Assembly (NCBI GenBank): GCA_030840515.1 | Contig: JAVEEJ010000323.1 | Location: 1-33,290 of the forward strand | Length of the DNA: 33,290 nt | Origin: Frankiaceae bacterium | GTDB lineage: Bacteria > Actinomycetota > Actinomycetes > JAVEEJ01 | Reading direction: 5' to 3' | Shown: piece after piece, positions 9,058-18,706 of the stretch | How positions within the stretch are numbered: the stretch's first letter is position 1 | Layout of the letters: every line of letters starts with the position of its first letter | The notes under the pieces: generated by a model | The model's database searches: none | Told to the model about the DNA's origin: nothing | The model's input: only the letters and a program-made list of their open reading frames with translations | Position numbers and translations under genes: made by a program

Positions 9058-12002
9058 GCGTAGAAGACCCTCTCGACCACGGCCCTCGCGCGCCGAGTCG
9101 CCCTGCGGTAGTCCTCGAGCAGGTCGGCCACGCGTCCCGCAGGGTAGCCGACAGCGCGGGCTACGGCCGCGAGCTCCCGGACATCGGTGGGCAGGCTGTC
9201 CCCCGGGCGGCCGCGGCTGAGCATGATCCCGTCGCGCACCCGGGACGCCAGCCGCCACGCCTGCTCCAGTGCCTCCGCGTCCGGCGGCGAGACCAGCCCG
9301 GCGTCACGCGCGGCGTGCAGCGCCCGCAGGGTGCCGGTGGTGCGCAGGCCCTCGACCTCATGGGCGTGGCGCAGCTGCAGCAGCTGCACCGTCCACTCGA
9401 CGTCGGCAAGCCCGCCGCGGCCGAGCTTGGTGTGCAAGGAAGGGTCGGCGCCACGCGGGAGCCGCTCCGCCTCGACCCGAGCCTTGATCCGGCGCACCTC
9501 ACGCACGTCGACCTCGGCGAGACCGCCTTCCGGGTAGCGCAGCGGGTCGATCAGCCTGACGAACGCGCGACCGAGGTCGTCGTCGCCGGCCACCGGCGCG
9601 GCACGCAGCAGTGCCTGCGCCTCCCACACCAGGGACCAGCGCGCGTAGTACTGACCGTAGGAGGCGAGGCTCCGCGTCAGCGGCCCCTGCTTGCCTTCGG
9701 GGCGCAGGTCCGCATCGACGACCAGCGCCGGGTCGGGCGCCGGAAGGGCGAGCAACCGCCGCAGCTCGTTCGCGACGTCGTGCGCTGCCTGGGCAGCAAC
9801 GTCGTCGGTCACACCCTCCAGCGGGTCGTGCACGAACAGCACGTCGGCGTCGGACCCGTAGCCCTGCTCCGCTCCCCCGAGCCGACCCATGGCGATCACG
9901 GCGAGCCGGCAGGGAAGCGGCGACCGCCGCTCGACCTCCACCTTGCGCACCGCCACGCGCAGCGCCGCCGCGATCGCAGTCGTCGTCACGTCCGTCAGGG
10001 CTGCGCGGACCTCGTCCTGCGCTCTCAAGCCGAGCAGGTCGGCGGCGGCCGTGCGCACGAGCTCGCGGCGCCGGATCCCGCGCACCGTGAGGACCGCGGC
10101 CTCCCAGTCGTCACGGCGACGCACGGCGGCCAGTGCCTCACCGAGTAGCGCTGCGCCGGACCGGGGTCGCAGATCGCTGTCCTTCGCGAGCATCGCCACC
10201 GCTTCGGGTGCGCGGGTGAGCAGGTCGGCGGCGTAGCGGCTGCCCGCCAGCACGCGCGCGAGCCGCTCCGCCGCGGCTCCCTCGTCGCGCAGCAGACGCA
10301 GGTACCACGGGGTCGCGCCGAGCTCGTCGGAGAGCCGGCGGAACGCGAGCAGGCCGGCGTCGGCGTCGACGGCATCGGCGAACCAGCCGAGCATCACCGG
10401 GAGCAGCGTGCGCTGGATCGCCGCGCGTCGTGAGACACCGGAGGTGAGCGCCTCGATGTGGCGCAGCGCACCGGCAGGGTCGACGTACCCGAGCGCTTGC
10501 AGCCGCGCGCCGGCTTGCTCCGGAGTGAGCCGCGCCTCGTCGGTCCTCAACCTCGCGACTGCAGCCAGCAGCGGTCGGTAGAACAGCTTCTCGTGCAGCC
10601 GTCGCACCTCAACCGCGTGCCGTGCTCTGGCCTTCTCCAGCTCGACAGCGGGATCGCCGCCGAGTCCCATCGCGCGACCGAGCCGGCGCAGGTCCACCGG
10701 GTCGTCGGGCATGACGTGGGTGCGACGCAGCCGGTGCAGCTGGATCCGGTGCTCGAGGGTGCGCAGGAACCGGTAGGCCGCACCGAGCCCCCGCGCGTCC
10801 TCGCGTCCGACGTACCCCCCGCTCGCCAGCGCCTCGAGCGCGACGAGAGTGGTGCCGCTGTGCAGGGACTCGTCACTGCGGCCGTGCACGAGCTGCAGCA
10901 GCTGCACGGCAAACTCGACGTCCCGCAGTCCGCCGGGGCCGAGCTTCAGCTCGCGATCCGCGGCGTCGGCGGGCAAGGTGCCTTCGACCCGACGCCGCAT
11001 CGCCTGCACGTCCTCGACGAAGTTGGGCCGTCCGCCAGCAGTCCAGACAAGCGGAGCGAGCCGCTCGACGTACGCGTTCCCTAGCTCTTGGTCGCCTGCC
11101 ACGGGACGCGCCTTGAGCAGTGCCTGGAACTCCCAGGTGTGCGCCCAGCGGCGGTAGTAGGCCTCGTGGCTGGCGAGCGTGCGCACCAGCGGACCGGCCT
11201 TGCCCTCAGGCCGAAGTGCTGCGTCCACCGGCCAGATGGTGCCCTCCGGCGTCGCTGCCGAGCAGGCCTCCATCAACGCACTCGCAAGGGCAGTCGCGGT
11301 GCGCAGCGCAGCCGCTTCGTCGCCGCCCTCCACGGGCTCAGCCACGAAGACCACGTCGACGTCGCTGACGTAGTTGAGCTCGCGGCCGCCGCACTTGCCG
11401 AGCCCGATGACCGCCAACCTGCAGTCGGCGCTCGCCGCGGGCAGCTCGGCCCGTGCGATGACGAGGGCGGCTTCCAGGGTCGCCCCGGCCAGGTCGGCGA
11501 GCTCGGCCGCGACCTCGTCGAGCTCGACCGTGCCGGACAGGTCGCGTGCGGCGAGCCCCAACAGGTGCCGGCGGTAGGCCACTCGCAGCGCGTCCCTCGC
11601 CTCGACGCCACGACGTCCCTCGACCGCGCGGGTCATCGACGTGCGCAGGCCGTAGGCAGAGGGCCGGGTCAGGGCCACCGCGTCGTCGGTCAGCGCGCCG
11701 AGCTGCTCGGGGTGGCGGACGAGGTGGTCGGCGAGGGCGGGGCTGGAGGCGAGTACGGCGACCAGCCGCGCCCTGGCCTCCGGGCCGACCGCCAGCACGT
11801 GCGGACTGACCTCGAGGAGGGCGGCGAGGCCGGCCAACGCCCGGTCGGGGTCGGCGGACTCGGCGACGACCAGCAACCACTCGTCGTCGAGCGCGATCCG
11901 ATCGATGACGGCCGCGGCGGAGCTCGCGTCGGCGAAGCCGAGCCGCACCAGTCGGGCACGGTCGGTGGCGCGACCGGGACGCGGGTGCTCGCCGACGGTC
12001 AC
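9054..12002 (-). CDS. glnE: Bifunctional glutamine synthetase adenylyltransferase / adenylyl-removing enzyme
   Basis: 982 aa with two nucleotidyltransferase modules (GLGKCGGRELNYVSDVDVVFV and AMGRLGGAEQGYGSDADVLFV) and two LRPEGKxGPLxRxLASxxxYYxRW motifs. Confidence 0.96.
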   Translation of the reverse strand: MTVGEHPRPGRATDRARLVRLGFADASSAAAVIDRIALDDEWLLVVAESADPDRALAGLAALLEVSPHVLAVGPEARARLVAVLASSPALADHLVRHPEQLGALTDDAVALTRPSAYGLRTSMTRAVEGRRGVEARDALRVAYRRHLLGLAARDLSGTVELDEVAAELADLAGATLEAALVIARAELPAASADCRLAVIGLGKCGGRELNYVSDVDVVFVAEPVEGGDEAAALRTATALASALMEACSAATPEGTIWPVDAALRPEGKAGPLVRTLASHEAYYRRWAHTWEFQALLKARPVAGDQELGNAYVERLAPLVWTAGGRPNFVEDVQAMRRRVEGTLPADAADRELKLGPGGLRDVEFAVQLLQLVHGRSDESLHSGTTLVALEALASGGYVGREDARGLGAAYRFLRTLEHRIQLHRLRRTHVMPDDPVDLRRLGRAMGLGGDPAVELEKARARHAVEVRRLHEKLFYRPLLAAVARLRTDEARLTPEQAGARLQALGYVDPAGALRHIEALTSGVSRRAAIQRTLLPVMLGWFADAVDADAGLLAFRRLSDELGATPWYLRLLRDEGAAAERLARVLAGSRYAADLLTRAPEAVAMLAKDSDLRPRSGAALLGEALAAVRRRDDWEAAVLTVRGIRRRELVRTAAADLLGLRAQDEVRAALTDVTTTAIAAALRVAVRKVEVERRSPLPCRLAVIAMGRLGGAEQGYGSDADVLFVHDPLEGVTDDVAAQAAHDVANELRRLLALPAPDPALVVDADLRPEGKQGPLTRSLASYGQYYARWSLVWEAQALLRAAPVAGDDDLGRAFVRLIDPLRYPEGGLAEVDVREVRRIKARVEAERLPRGADPSLHTKLGRGGLADVEWTVQLLQLRHAHEVEGLRTTGTLRALHAARDAGLVSPPDAEALEQAWRLASRVRDGIMLSRGRPGDSLPTDVRELAAVARAVGYPAGRVADLLEDYRRATRRARAVVERVFYA

Positions 12003-12042
12003 CTGCTCACGCTAGCGGCGGGCAAGCCCTCACCCGCTCACG

Positions 12043-14793
12043 TCAGCGGCGACGGATCCACGCGGGCTCGGGCCGTGCTGCGAGCTGCGCGCGGTGCCGG
12101 CGCATCATGGCCAACCCGGCGATGGACGTCGAGGCCATTGCCGCGGCGAGCAAGGCGAGCGCGACCCGCTCGTCGACCTGGCGGGCGGACATCGCCTGCT
12201 GGGTGACCTTCTCCTCGTCGTCGTCGACCATGAAGATGCCGATCTGCGCGAGGGCGAGCTGCAGCTGCTCCTGCTCCTGCGCAGCGCCGCCCACCTGCGG
12301 GTTGATCTGCACCTGCGGCTGAGCCTGCGCCTGGGTCACGGGCTGGGCCGGCAGCGGTGCCGGCGGCGGGGGCGGCGGCTGGCCGGGCGGGTTCTGCGTC
12401 ACTGGGATCGGGTCGGTCTTGGTGATGGGCGGGACCACCGAGATGCCACAGGTGATCGTGGCCACGGTGCTCGCCACCTTGTAGCCGCGCAGGTAGGCGT
12501 CCAAGGCCACCGGGTAGCTGCCCGGGTTGACGCCCGCGCAGGAGTAGGTGACCGAGAAGGTCCCGTCGAATGGCGCCTTCACGTTGACCCGCTTGAAGCC
12601 GCTCACCGTCGCGCCACGGAAGACCGGACTCGTCTTGCTCGGCGTCAGCTGCACGTCCTGCAGGTCGGTCAGCGAAGCGAGCAGTCGCTCGATGACCCGG
12701 CTGAAGCCGTCCTGGTTCTCGCACACGACCGGCTGCCCAGCCGGGATCACCTTGCCGTAGTCGCCGTAGTCGCACTTGAGGCCGCCCGCAGGGGCGACCG
12801 CTCCGGTCAGCTTGGCCATCTGGCGGAGGTCCGTGCGCGAGACCGGGTCGTTGCCGGTCAACCCCAGCACCTGGATGCCGTGCTGCCTGAGCAACGCGGC
12901 GACTCCGGCGATGTCGGGCTTGCCGTTCTTCACCGGCGTGCCAGGCGGCATCCGGAACCGCTCGTTGGTGGCGAGCACGATCACGCGGCGCGCGTTGCCG
13001 TCCTGGCGGAAGCCCGCGGCCTGACCGGGCAGCACGGGGTTGGTGAGCTCGATGTTGTTGACGCCGTAGCCGGTGACCGATTGCTGGAGCCCGATGAGCT
13101 GACCCTCGATGTGCTTGTCGCACTCGTTGGCGTCGGGATGGGTGTCCACGTCACACGGGGCATCCGGCTGGAGGTAGTACTCCTCCTGCAAGCGGTCCAC
13201 GGCCTTGAAGAAGTTGCTGTTCACCCGCCCGACGGGCGCCCACTGCCGGTAGAGCACCGGCTGGTGGTAGGGCTTGGAGGTGCAAAAGTTCGTTTGCCCG
13301 GCTCGGCACTCGCCGGGGTTGGTCGGCGGGTCAGGCGCTTCGCCGATCCTCGTGTACGGCGCGGTGCCGATCGCGCCGACACCCTCGTTGACGTCGATGC
13401 CGTCGCGCTTGAGGTCGATGCCGATGGCCTTCGCGTTGTGCTTGAGGTCGTCGATGACGTCACCCATCGAAGCGGACACATCGATGAGGTAGTAGACGTC
13501 GATCGGCGTCGCGTTCTTGGGCAGGTGCAGCCGGTAGTTGACCGTGCGCGTGCCCCCCGGGCGCAGCGTGAGGTTGACCGTCCGCGGCGAGATCGACCCA
13601 GGCAGCGGCTTGTAAGCAACACGGGTGTTGTCGAAGCCCGGCGGCTGCTTGCCCGGGTTGTAGCTGTCGAACCAGCGGTAGAGGTAGCGGCCGGCGGCGA
13701 TGTAGTAGGCGTCGCCCCCGAAGGTCTCGGACCTGACAACCGGCGTGCTGCCGGAGTATCCGATCGGCGTCACGTCGTGCGAGACGCCGCGCAGGGTGAC
13801 CTGGTGCACGTGCGAGCTGCCGGCGAGCATGAAGTTGGCGTCGGTCGAGCGCCAGGCGCCCGCGCGAACATCGGAGACCGCTCGGATGCCGGCATAGCTG
13901 CGACCGAAGTCGGAGGAGATGCCTGCGAATCCCGAGCCGAAGATGCCGAGTCCGTTTCCGAGCGTGGGCACGATGGCGCTCGGCGTACTCGCCACGCTGG
14001 ATCGCCGGAAGGTGGCGCCGCGGTCGTAGGAGTACCAGACCTTGCCGGCGGCGACGGCGGCGACGTTGCTGGCGCCGAAGCGGTCGGCCGCGATCTGCGT
14101 GATCGCCTGCGCGCCACCGAGGTCGGCCGAGGTGGCGCCGGCCGTCCAGGTGGCGCCGTCGCCGCTGCGGTAGAACAGGGCCGGAACCTGGCCGGTGGGG
14201 TCCGTCGGTCCGCCACCCGGGAGGCCGCCGATGCCACCGGTGACGTCACTGCCGAACTGGGCCATGCCGATGACGAAGCCGACCAGTCCGGCGGCCAGCG
14301 TGCGCGGCTCACCGACGCTGGGCAGGCCGCTGTCGGTCGTGGTCCACGTGCCGCGCAGGCCGTTGCGGCTGCTGATCACGTGCGGCACCGCCTGCGCGCC
14401 GACGCCCTCGGAGACTGTGGCGATCGCGCGCCCGTTGAAGTTGAAGGCGACGTCGATGATGTTGCTGGACGCAGAGGAGTAGCCGGCGTCCTGGGCGAGC
14501 GTGTCGAGCTGAACAGCCGTGACCCAGGAGCAGCCGCGGTCGTCGCTCACGTAGATGGTCTTGGCGCTCGAGACGATCATGCGGTTCGGCTGCAGGTAGT
14601 CCAGCGCGTACCCCGTCGGGTCCGAGACCGGCAGCCTGGTCTTCTGCCAGTGCAGGCCGGCGGTGCTCGCCGCCCTGCAGCCGATCGGCTGGCTCGCGTT
14701 GGCCAGCATGACCGGCGCGGTCGCCAGCACCACGGGCAGCGCAAGAAGCGCCACCCGTCGGCGGGCGGAGGCCGTCAGACGTTGCACGATCAA
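12043..14793 (-). CDS. Secreted, membrane-anchored VWA protein with N-terminal BNR/sortilin-like propeller and integrin-beta-like VWA domain
   Basis: Signal peptide; repeats such as YVSDDRGCSW and WYSYDRGATFRRSS; MIDAS DVSAS in PIDVYYLIDVSASMGDVIDDLKHNAKAIGIDL; Pro/Gln-rich linker; C-terminal TM. Confidence 0.85.
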   Translation of the reverse strand: MIVQRLTASARRRVALLALPVVLATAPVMLANASQPIGCRAASTAGLHWQKTRLPVSDPTGYALDYLQPNRMIVSSAKTIYVSDDRGCSWVTAVQLDTLAQDAGYSSASSNIIDVAFNFNGRAIATVSEGVGAQAVPHVISSRNGLRGTWTTTDSGLPSVGEPRTLAAGLVGFVIGMAQFGSDVTGGIGGLPGGGPTDPTGQVPALFYRSGDGATWTAGATSADLGGAQAITQIAADRFGASNVAAVAAGKVWYSYDRGATFRRSSVASTPSAIVPTLGNGLGIFGSGFAGISSDFGRSYAGIRAVSDVRAGAWRSTDANFMLAGSSHVHQVTLRGVSHDVTPIGYSGSTPVVRSETFGGDAYYIAAGRYLYRWFDSYNPGKQPPGFDNTRVAYKPLPGSISPRTVNLTLRPGGTRTVNYRLHLPKNATPIDVYYLIDVSASMGDVIDDLKHNAKAIGIDLKRDGIDVNEGVGAIGTAPYTRIGEAPDPPTNPGECRAGQTNFCTSKPYHQPVLYRQWAPVGRVNSNFFKAVDRLQEEYYLQPDAPCDVDTHPDANECDKHIEGQLIGLQQSVTGYGVNNIELTNPVLPGQAAGFRQDGNARRVIVLATNERFRMPPGTPVKNGKPDIAGVAALLRQHGIQVLGLTGNDPVSRTDLRQMAKLTGAVAPAGGLKCDYGDYGKVIPAGQPVVCENQDGFSRVIERLLASLTDLQDVQLTPSKTSPVFRGATVSGFKRVNVKAPFDGTFSVTYSCAGVNPGSYPVALDAYLRGYKVASTVATITCGISVVPPITKTDPIPVTQNPPGQPPPPPPAPLPAQPVTQAQAQPQVQINPQVGGAAQEQEQLQLALAQIGIFMVDDDEEKVTQQAMSARQVDERVALALLAAAMASTSIAGLAMMRRHRAQLAARPEPAWIRRR

Positions 14794-16952
14794 CTCTTGA
14801 CCGAGGCCCGCTTCTTGGCGGCGCCGTTCTTGCTCGGGCTGGTCCTCGCGGATGTGGACTTGGCCCGTCCGTTGCTCGACACCGCAGCGCGGGCGCGGGT
14901 GCCCGATCCGTTGCGGGCCGCCTCGACGCTGCGCAGGAGTGGCGCGAGCGCCTCCTCGAGGACGGTGTCCTCCAGGGTCTCCTCCTCTTCCAGGCGCGCG
15001 GTCAGGTCGTCGAGCTCGCGACGGTGGGCGCGCAGGATGCGCGTCGCCTCAACCTGCGCGTCCTCGACCAGGGTGCGGATCTCTGCCTCGACTGCCTGCC
15101 GCGTCTCCGGGGACAGCTCAGCGAGCGGGGTCTCGTCGCCGAGGAAGCCCTCGCCGCCCTTGGCCATGTAGCGCACCATCCCGAGCGCGTCGCTCATGCC
15201 GTAGCGCGCCACCATGTCGCGCGCCAGGTCGGTCGCGTGCTCCACGTCCTGCTCGGCGCCGGTCGACCCCTCGCCGAAGATCAGCTGCTCGGCGGCGACG
15301 CCTCCGAGTGTGGCGACGAGCTGACCACGCAGCTCGGTGCGCGTCAGCAGCGACGCATCACGGTCGCCGAACGTGGCGGCCGCGATGGTGCGGCCGCGAG
15401 CCAGCACCGACACCCGGTGCAGGTCCTCGGTGCGGCCGAGCGCGGCAGCCACGACCACGTGGCCGATCTCGTGGTAGGCCGCGCGACGGCGCTCCTCCTC
15501 GGTCAGCACCCGGCCACGGCGCTGCGGGCCGTCGAGGACGCGCTGCACGGCCTCGTCGAGCTCCGGGACGTGAACGACGGACTTGCCGCGCCTGATGGTG
15601 AGCAGCGTGGCCTCGTTGACGACGTTCGCCAGGTCGGCGCCGGTGAACCCTGGGGTCTTGCGGGCGATCTTGGCGAAGTCGACCTCGGGAGCGATCGGCT
15701 TGCCGACCGCGTGGATCTTGATGATGCGCTCGCGACCGACGGCGTCCGGCCGGTCGATCGTGATGTGCCGGTCGAAGCGGCCGGGACGCATCAGGGCGGG
15801 GTCGAGGATGTCGGGGCGGTTGGTTGCACCCATGACGACGATCCCGCTCGAGGCGTCGAAGCCGTCGATCTCGACGAGGAGCTGGTTGAGCGTCTGCTCG
15901 CGCTCGTCCGAGCCACCACCGCCACCGCCCGCGCCGCGCTTGCGGCCGGCGGCGTCGAGCTCGTCGATGAACACGATCGCCGGCGCGACGGCGCGCACAC
16001 GGCGGAACAGGTCACGGACGCGGGCCGCGCCGACGCCGACGAGCGACTCGACGAACTCGGCACCGGCAACGGAGAAGAACGGCACTCCGGCCTCGCCTGC
16101 GACGGCCTTGGCGAGCAGCGTCTTGCCGGTCCCGGGAGGACCGAACAGCAGCACGCCCTTCGGCGGCGCGGCACCGAGTCGCGTGTACTTCTCCGGATCG
16201 CGCAGGTAGTCCCGAACTTCCTTGAGCTCCTCCACCGCCTCGTCGGCGCCGCCGACGTCGTTGAAGGTCACACCGGTGCCGCCCGTCTCGCTGTCGGCGA
16301 TGGCACCGAAGGAGACCACCTCACCGATCGCGCCGCCGCCGCTGCCCTTGGCCGTGAACAGCAGGCCGAACAACGTGGCGAGGATGAGGATGGGAAGCAG
16401 GAACTCAGAGACGATCCTGACGTTCTTCTTCGCCACCTGCTGATCGACGGTGACGCTGGCGCCGCTGTTCTGCAGCGCGTTGATCAGGTCCTTGGTGATG
16501 GTGCCGTTGTCCGGCAGGGCGACCCAGAACTTGCCGCTGCCTGACGGGACGTCGGTGAGCACGCTGGGCGCGGGCGTCGGGACCGCACTCGGCTTGGGCA
16601 CGGGCTTGCCCGAGGCGGCAGGGGCCGGCACGACGGGGGCGGGTGCGGCCGCCTCGGTGTAGGTCGCCTGGACCCGGGAGTCCTCGGCGAGCACGGTGGC
16701 GGTGGTGATCCGGCCGTCGGCAGCGAGGGCCGCGACCTGGTCGAGGGAGAGCTTGGTTCCCTCGGTGTGTGGGGCGAGGTAGCGCAGCGAGAGTCCGAAG
16801 GTCAGGAAGAGCAGCGCCAGGATGCCGGCGAGGATGGCGGGCAGGATCCGGCGCTTGGCCTTGGTGGCCACCCGGTGTCGGCGGCGCTTCTCGAGGAACG
16901 CGAGCACGCGCTTGATGGGGCTCGCCGAGCTCTCGGGGGTCTCGCTGGGCAC
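14790..16952 (-). CDS. ftsH: FtsH-family ATP-dependent zinc metalloprotease (divergent paralog)
   Basis: [24 protein letters not shown]-like [18 protein letters not shown], zinc site HEIGH; two N-terminal TM segments flanking an Ala/Pro-rich periplasmic loop. Confidence 0.92.
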   Translation of the reverse strand: MPSETPESSASPIKRVLAFLEKRRRHRVATKAKRRILPAILAGILALLFLTFGLSLRYLAPHTEGTKLSLDQVAALAADGRITTATVLAEDSRVQATYTEAAAPAPVVPAPAASGKPVPKPSAVPTPAPSVLTDVPSGSGKFWVALPDNGTITKDLINALQNSGASVTVDQQVAKKNVRIVSEFLLPILILATLFGLLFTAKGSGGGAIGEVVSFGAIADSETGGTGVTFNDVGGADEAVEELKEVRDYLRDPEKYTRLGAAPPKGVLLFGPPGTGKTLLAKAVAGEAGVPFFSVAGAEFVESLVGVGAARVRDLFRRVRAVAPAIVFIDELDAAGRKRGAGGGGGGSDEREQTLNQLLVEIDGFDASSGIVVMGATNRPDILDPALMRPGRFDRHITIDRPDAVGRERIIKIHAVGKPIAPEVDFAKIARKTPGFTGADLANVVNEATLLTIRRGKSVVHVPELDEAVQRVLDGPQRRGRVLTEEERRRAAYHEIGHVVVAAALGRTEDLHRVSVLARGRTIAAATFGDRDASLLTRTELRGQLVATLGGVAAEQLIFGEGSTGAEQDVEHATDLARDMVARYGMSDALGMVRYMAKGGEGFLGDETPLAELSPETRQAVEAEIRTLVEDAQVEATRILRAHRRELDDLTARLEEEETLEDTVLEEALAPLLRSVEAARNGSGTRARAAVSSNGRAKSTSARTSPSKNGAAKKRASVKS

Positions 16953-17281
16953 GGGGGGTCCTCCTCGCCGGGGTCACCGGCTCACGGGTAGTGCGGGGGG
17001 TCACACAGGATTACTGCCGCGACGCCGGAGGCGTAACGCGACGGGGGGCCTACCTCTCATTATTACGACGCGGCGCACGAGAGTCCTGCCGGTGTCACAT
17101 ACCGGCCGCCCGGCGCCCCTCAACTGTAGGCGGGTCTCGCGCCTGCGTCAGGTCCGCGCCGATAACGATCCCGCCGCTGGCGCTTCAGCACCGATCCCGC
17201 CGTACTCGCCTCATTGATGATCTTGGACAAGCGCACCCTCGACCTGCCGTCCGCCCGGTGCCTTCTCCATGATCACCGCGG

Positions 17282-18622
17282 TCAGAGCAGCGGCAGATGC
17301 CGGTCCACCTCGAAGGGGGTCACCTGCTTGCGGTACTCCTCCCACTCCGCGCGCTTGTTGCGCAAGAAGAAGTCGAACACGTGCTCCCCCAGCGTCTCCG
17401 CGACCAGCTCGGAGCGCTCCATCGCCGTGATCGCGTCGGCGAGCGAACCGGGCAGCGGCTCGATCCCCAAGGCTCGCCGCTCGGCGTCCGTCAACGCCCA
17501 CACGTCGTCCTCGGCGCCCTCGGGCAGCTCGTAGCCCTCCTCGATGCCCTTGAGACCGGCGGCGAGGAGTACGGCGAACGCGAGGTAGGGGTTGCATGCG
17601 CTGTCCGGGGAGCGGACCTCGATCCGGGTCGACTGGCCCTTGGCCGGCTTGTACATCGGCACCCGGACCATGGCCGAGCGGTTGTTGTGACCCCAGCAGA
17701 CGTAGGACGGTGCCTCGCCCCCACCCCAGAGCCGCTTGTAGCTGTTCACCCACTGGTTGGTCACGGCCGTCATCTCCGGCGCGTGGGTGAGCAGGCCCGC
17801 GATGAACGCCCGGCCCGTCTTGGACAGCTGGTAGGCCGACCCGGCCTCGTAGAAGGCGTTGGTGTCGCCCTCGAACAGGGACAGGTGGGTGTGCATCGCC
17901 GAGCCCGGGTGCTCTGCGAAGGGCTTGGGCATGAACGTCGCGTAGACGCCCGCTCCCTGCGCGACCTCCTTCATGACCAGCCGGAAGGTCATGAGGTTGT
18001 CGGCTGTGGTGAGCGCGTCGGCGTAGCGCAGGTCGATCTCCTGCTGCCCCGGGCCGACCTCGTGGTGGCTGAACTCGACGCTGATCCCCATCGCCTCGAG
18101 CGTGGTGATGGCCTGCCGTCGGAAGTCGTGTGCCACCGCATGGGGGCTGTGGTCGAAGTAGCCACCGCGGTCGATCGGCTTCGGGACGTCGCCCGGGCCT
18201 TCCGGCGCCCGGTCGAGCAGGAAGAACTCGACCTCGGGGGGGGTGTAGAAGGTGAAGCCGAGGTCAGCCGCCTTGCCCAGGGCGCGCTTGAGCACCGCTC
18301 GCGGGTCCGCCCAGGACGGCGTCCCGTCAGGCATGAGGATGTCGCAGAACATGCGCGCCGTGCCTGGGTGCTCGCCACGCCAAGGGAGCAGCTGGAACGT
18401 GGCCGGGTCGGGACGTGCGAGCATGTCGCTCTCGCTGACCCGGGCAAACCCCTCGATAGCGGACCCGTCGAAGCCGATCCCCTCGAGAAACGCACCCTCG
18501 AGCTCGGCCGGGGCGACCGCGACGGACTTGAGGAAGCCCAGCACGTCGGGGAACCACAACCGAACAAAACGGATGTCGCGCTCCTCGATGGTGCGGAGCA
18601 CGAACTCCTGCTGCTTGTCCAC
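17282..18622 (-). CDS. glnA2: Glutamine synthetase, GlnA2-like
   Basis: FLLDR...EFSHHEVGPGQQEIDLRYADALTTADN, FMPKPFAEHPGSAMHTHLSL, NSYKRL; GTG start at 18622 gives 446 aa, a GlnA2-like length; glnE lies nearby. Confidence 0.9.
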   Translation of the reverse strand: MDKQQEFVLRTIEERDIRFVRLWFPDVLGFLKSVAVAPAELEGAFLEGIGFDGSAIEGFARVSESDMLARPDPATFQLLPWRGEHPGTARMFCDILMPDGTPSWADPRAVLKRALGKAADLGFTFYTPPEVEFFLLDRAPEGPGDVPKPIDRGGYFDHSPHAVAHDFRRQAITTLEAMGISVEFSHHEVGPGQQEIDLRYADALTTADNLMTFRLVMKEVAQGAGVYATFMPKPFAEHPGSAMHTHLSLFEGDTNAFYEAGSAYQLSKTGRAFIAGLLTHAPEMTAVTNQWVNSYKRLWGGGEAPSYVCWGHNNRSAMVRVPMYKPAKGQSTRIEVRSPDSACNPYLAFAVLLAAGLKGIEEGYELPEGAEDDVWALTDAERRALGIEPLPGSLADAITAMERSELVAETLGEHVFDFFLRNKRAEWEEYRKQVTPFEVDRHLPLL

Positions 18623-18644
18623 GTGTCCATCCTCAGGGGGGCGT

Positions 18645-18660
18645 GTTTCCAGCACGTTAC
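18645..18660 (-). promoter_or_regulatory. Candidate GlnR half-box upstream of glnA2 (GTAAC-N6-GAAAC)
   Basis: Minus strand reads GTAACGTGCTGGAAAC, matching the actinobacterial GlnR a/b half-site pattern gTnAC-n6-GaAAc; no convincing second a/b pair adjacent. Confidence 0.45.
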
Positions 18661-18706
18661 GAGGCCGACGCCGCAACGCGCGGCAGCTCAAGTCGTTAGG
18701 GGTGTT

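Noticed and set aside
12094-15171. 1025-aa plus-strand ORF
   Set aside because: Antisense to the VWA and FtsH genes, which have clear domains; long antisense ORFs are expected at high GC.
17010-17215. tRNA or small RNA in the AT-richer ftsH upstream region
   Set aside because: No cloverleaf or T-loop signature visible; treated as a promoter/leader region only.
17211-17753. 180-aa minus-strand ORF overlapping glnA2
   Set aside because: Out-of-frame shadow of glnA2 with Arg/Gly-rich composition.
17297-18706. N-terminal 470-aa extension of the DUF1800 ORF
   Set aside because: Antisense to glnA2, no domain-like sequence; Tat signal begins right after ATG at 18707.
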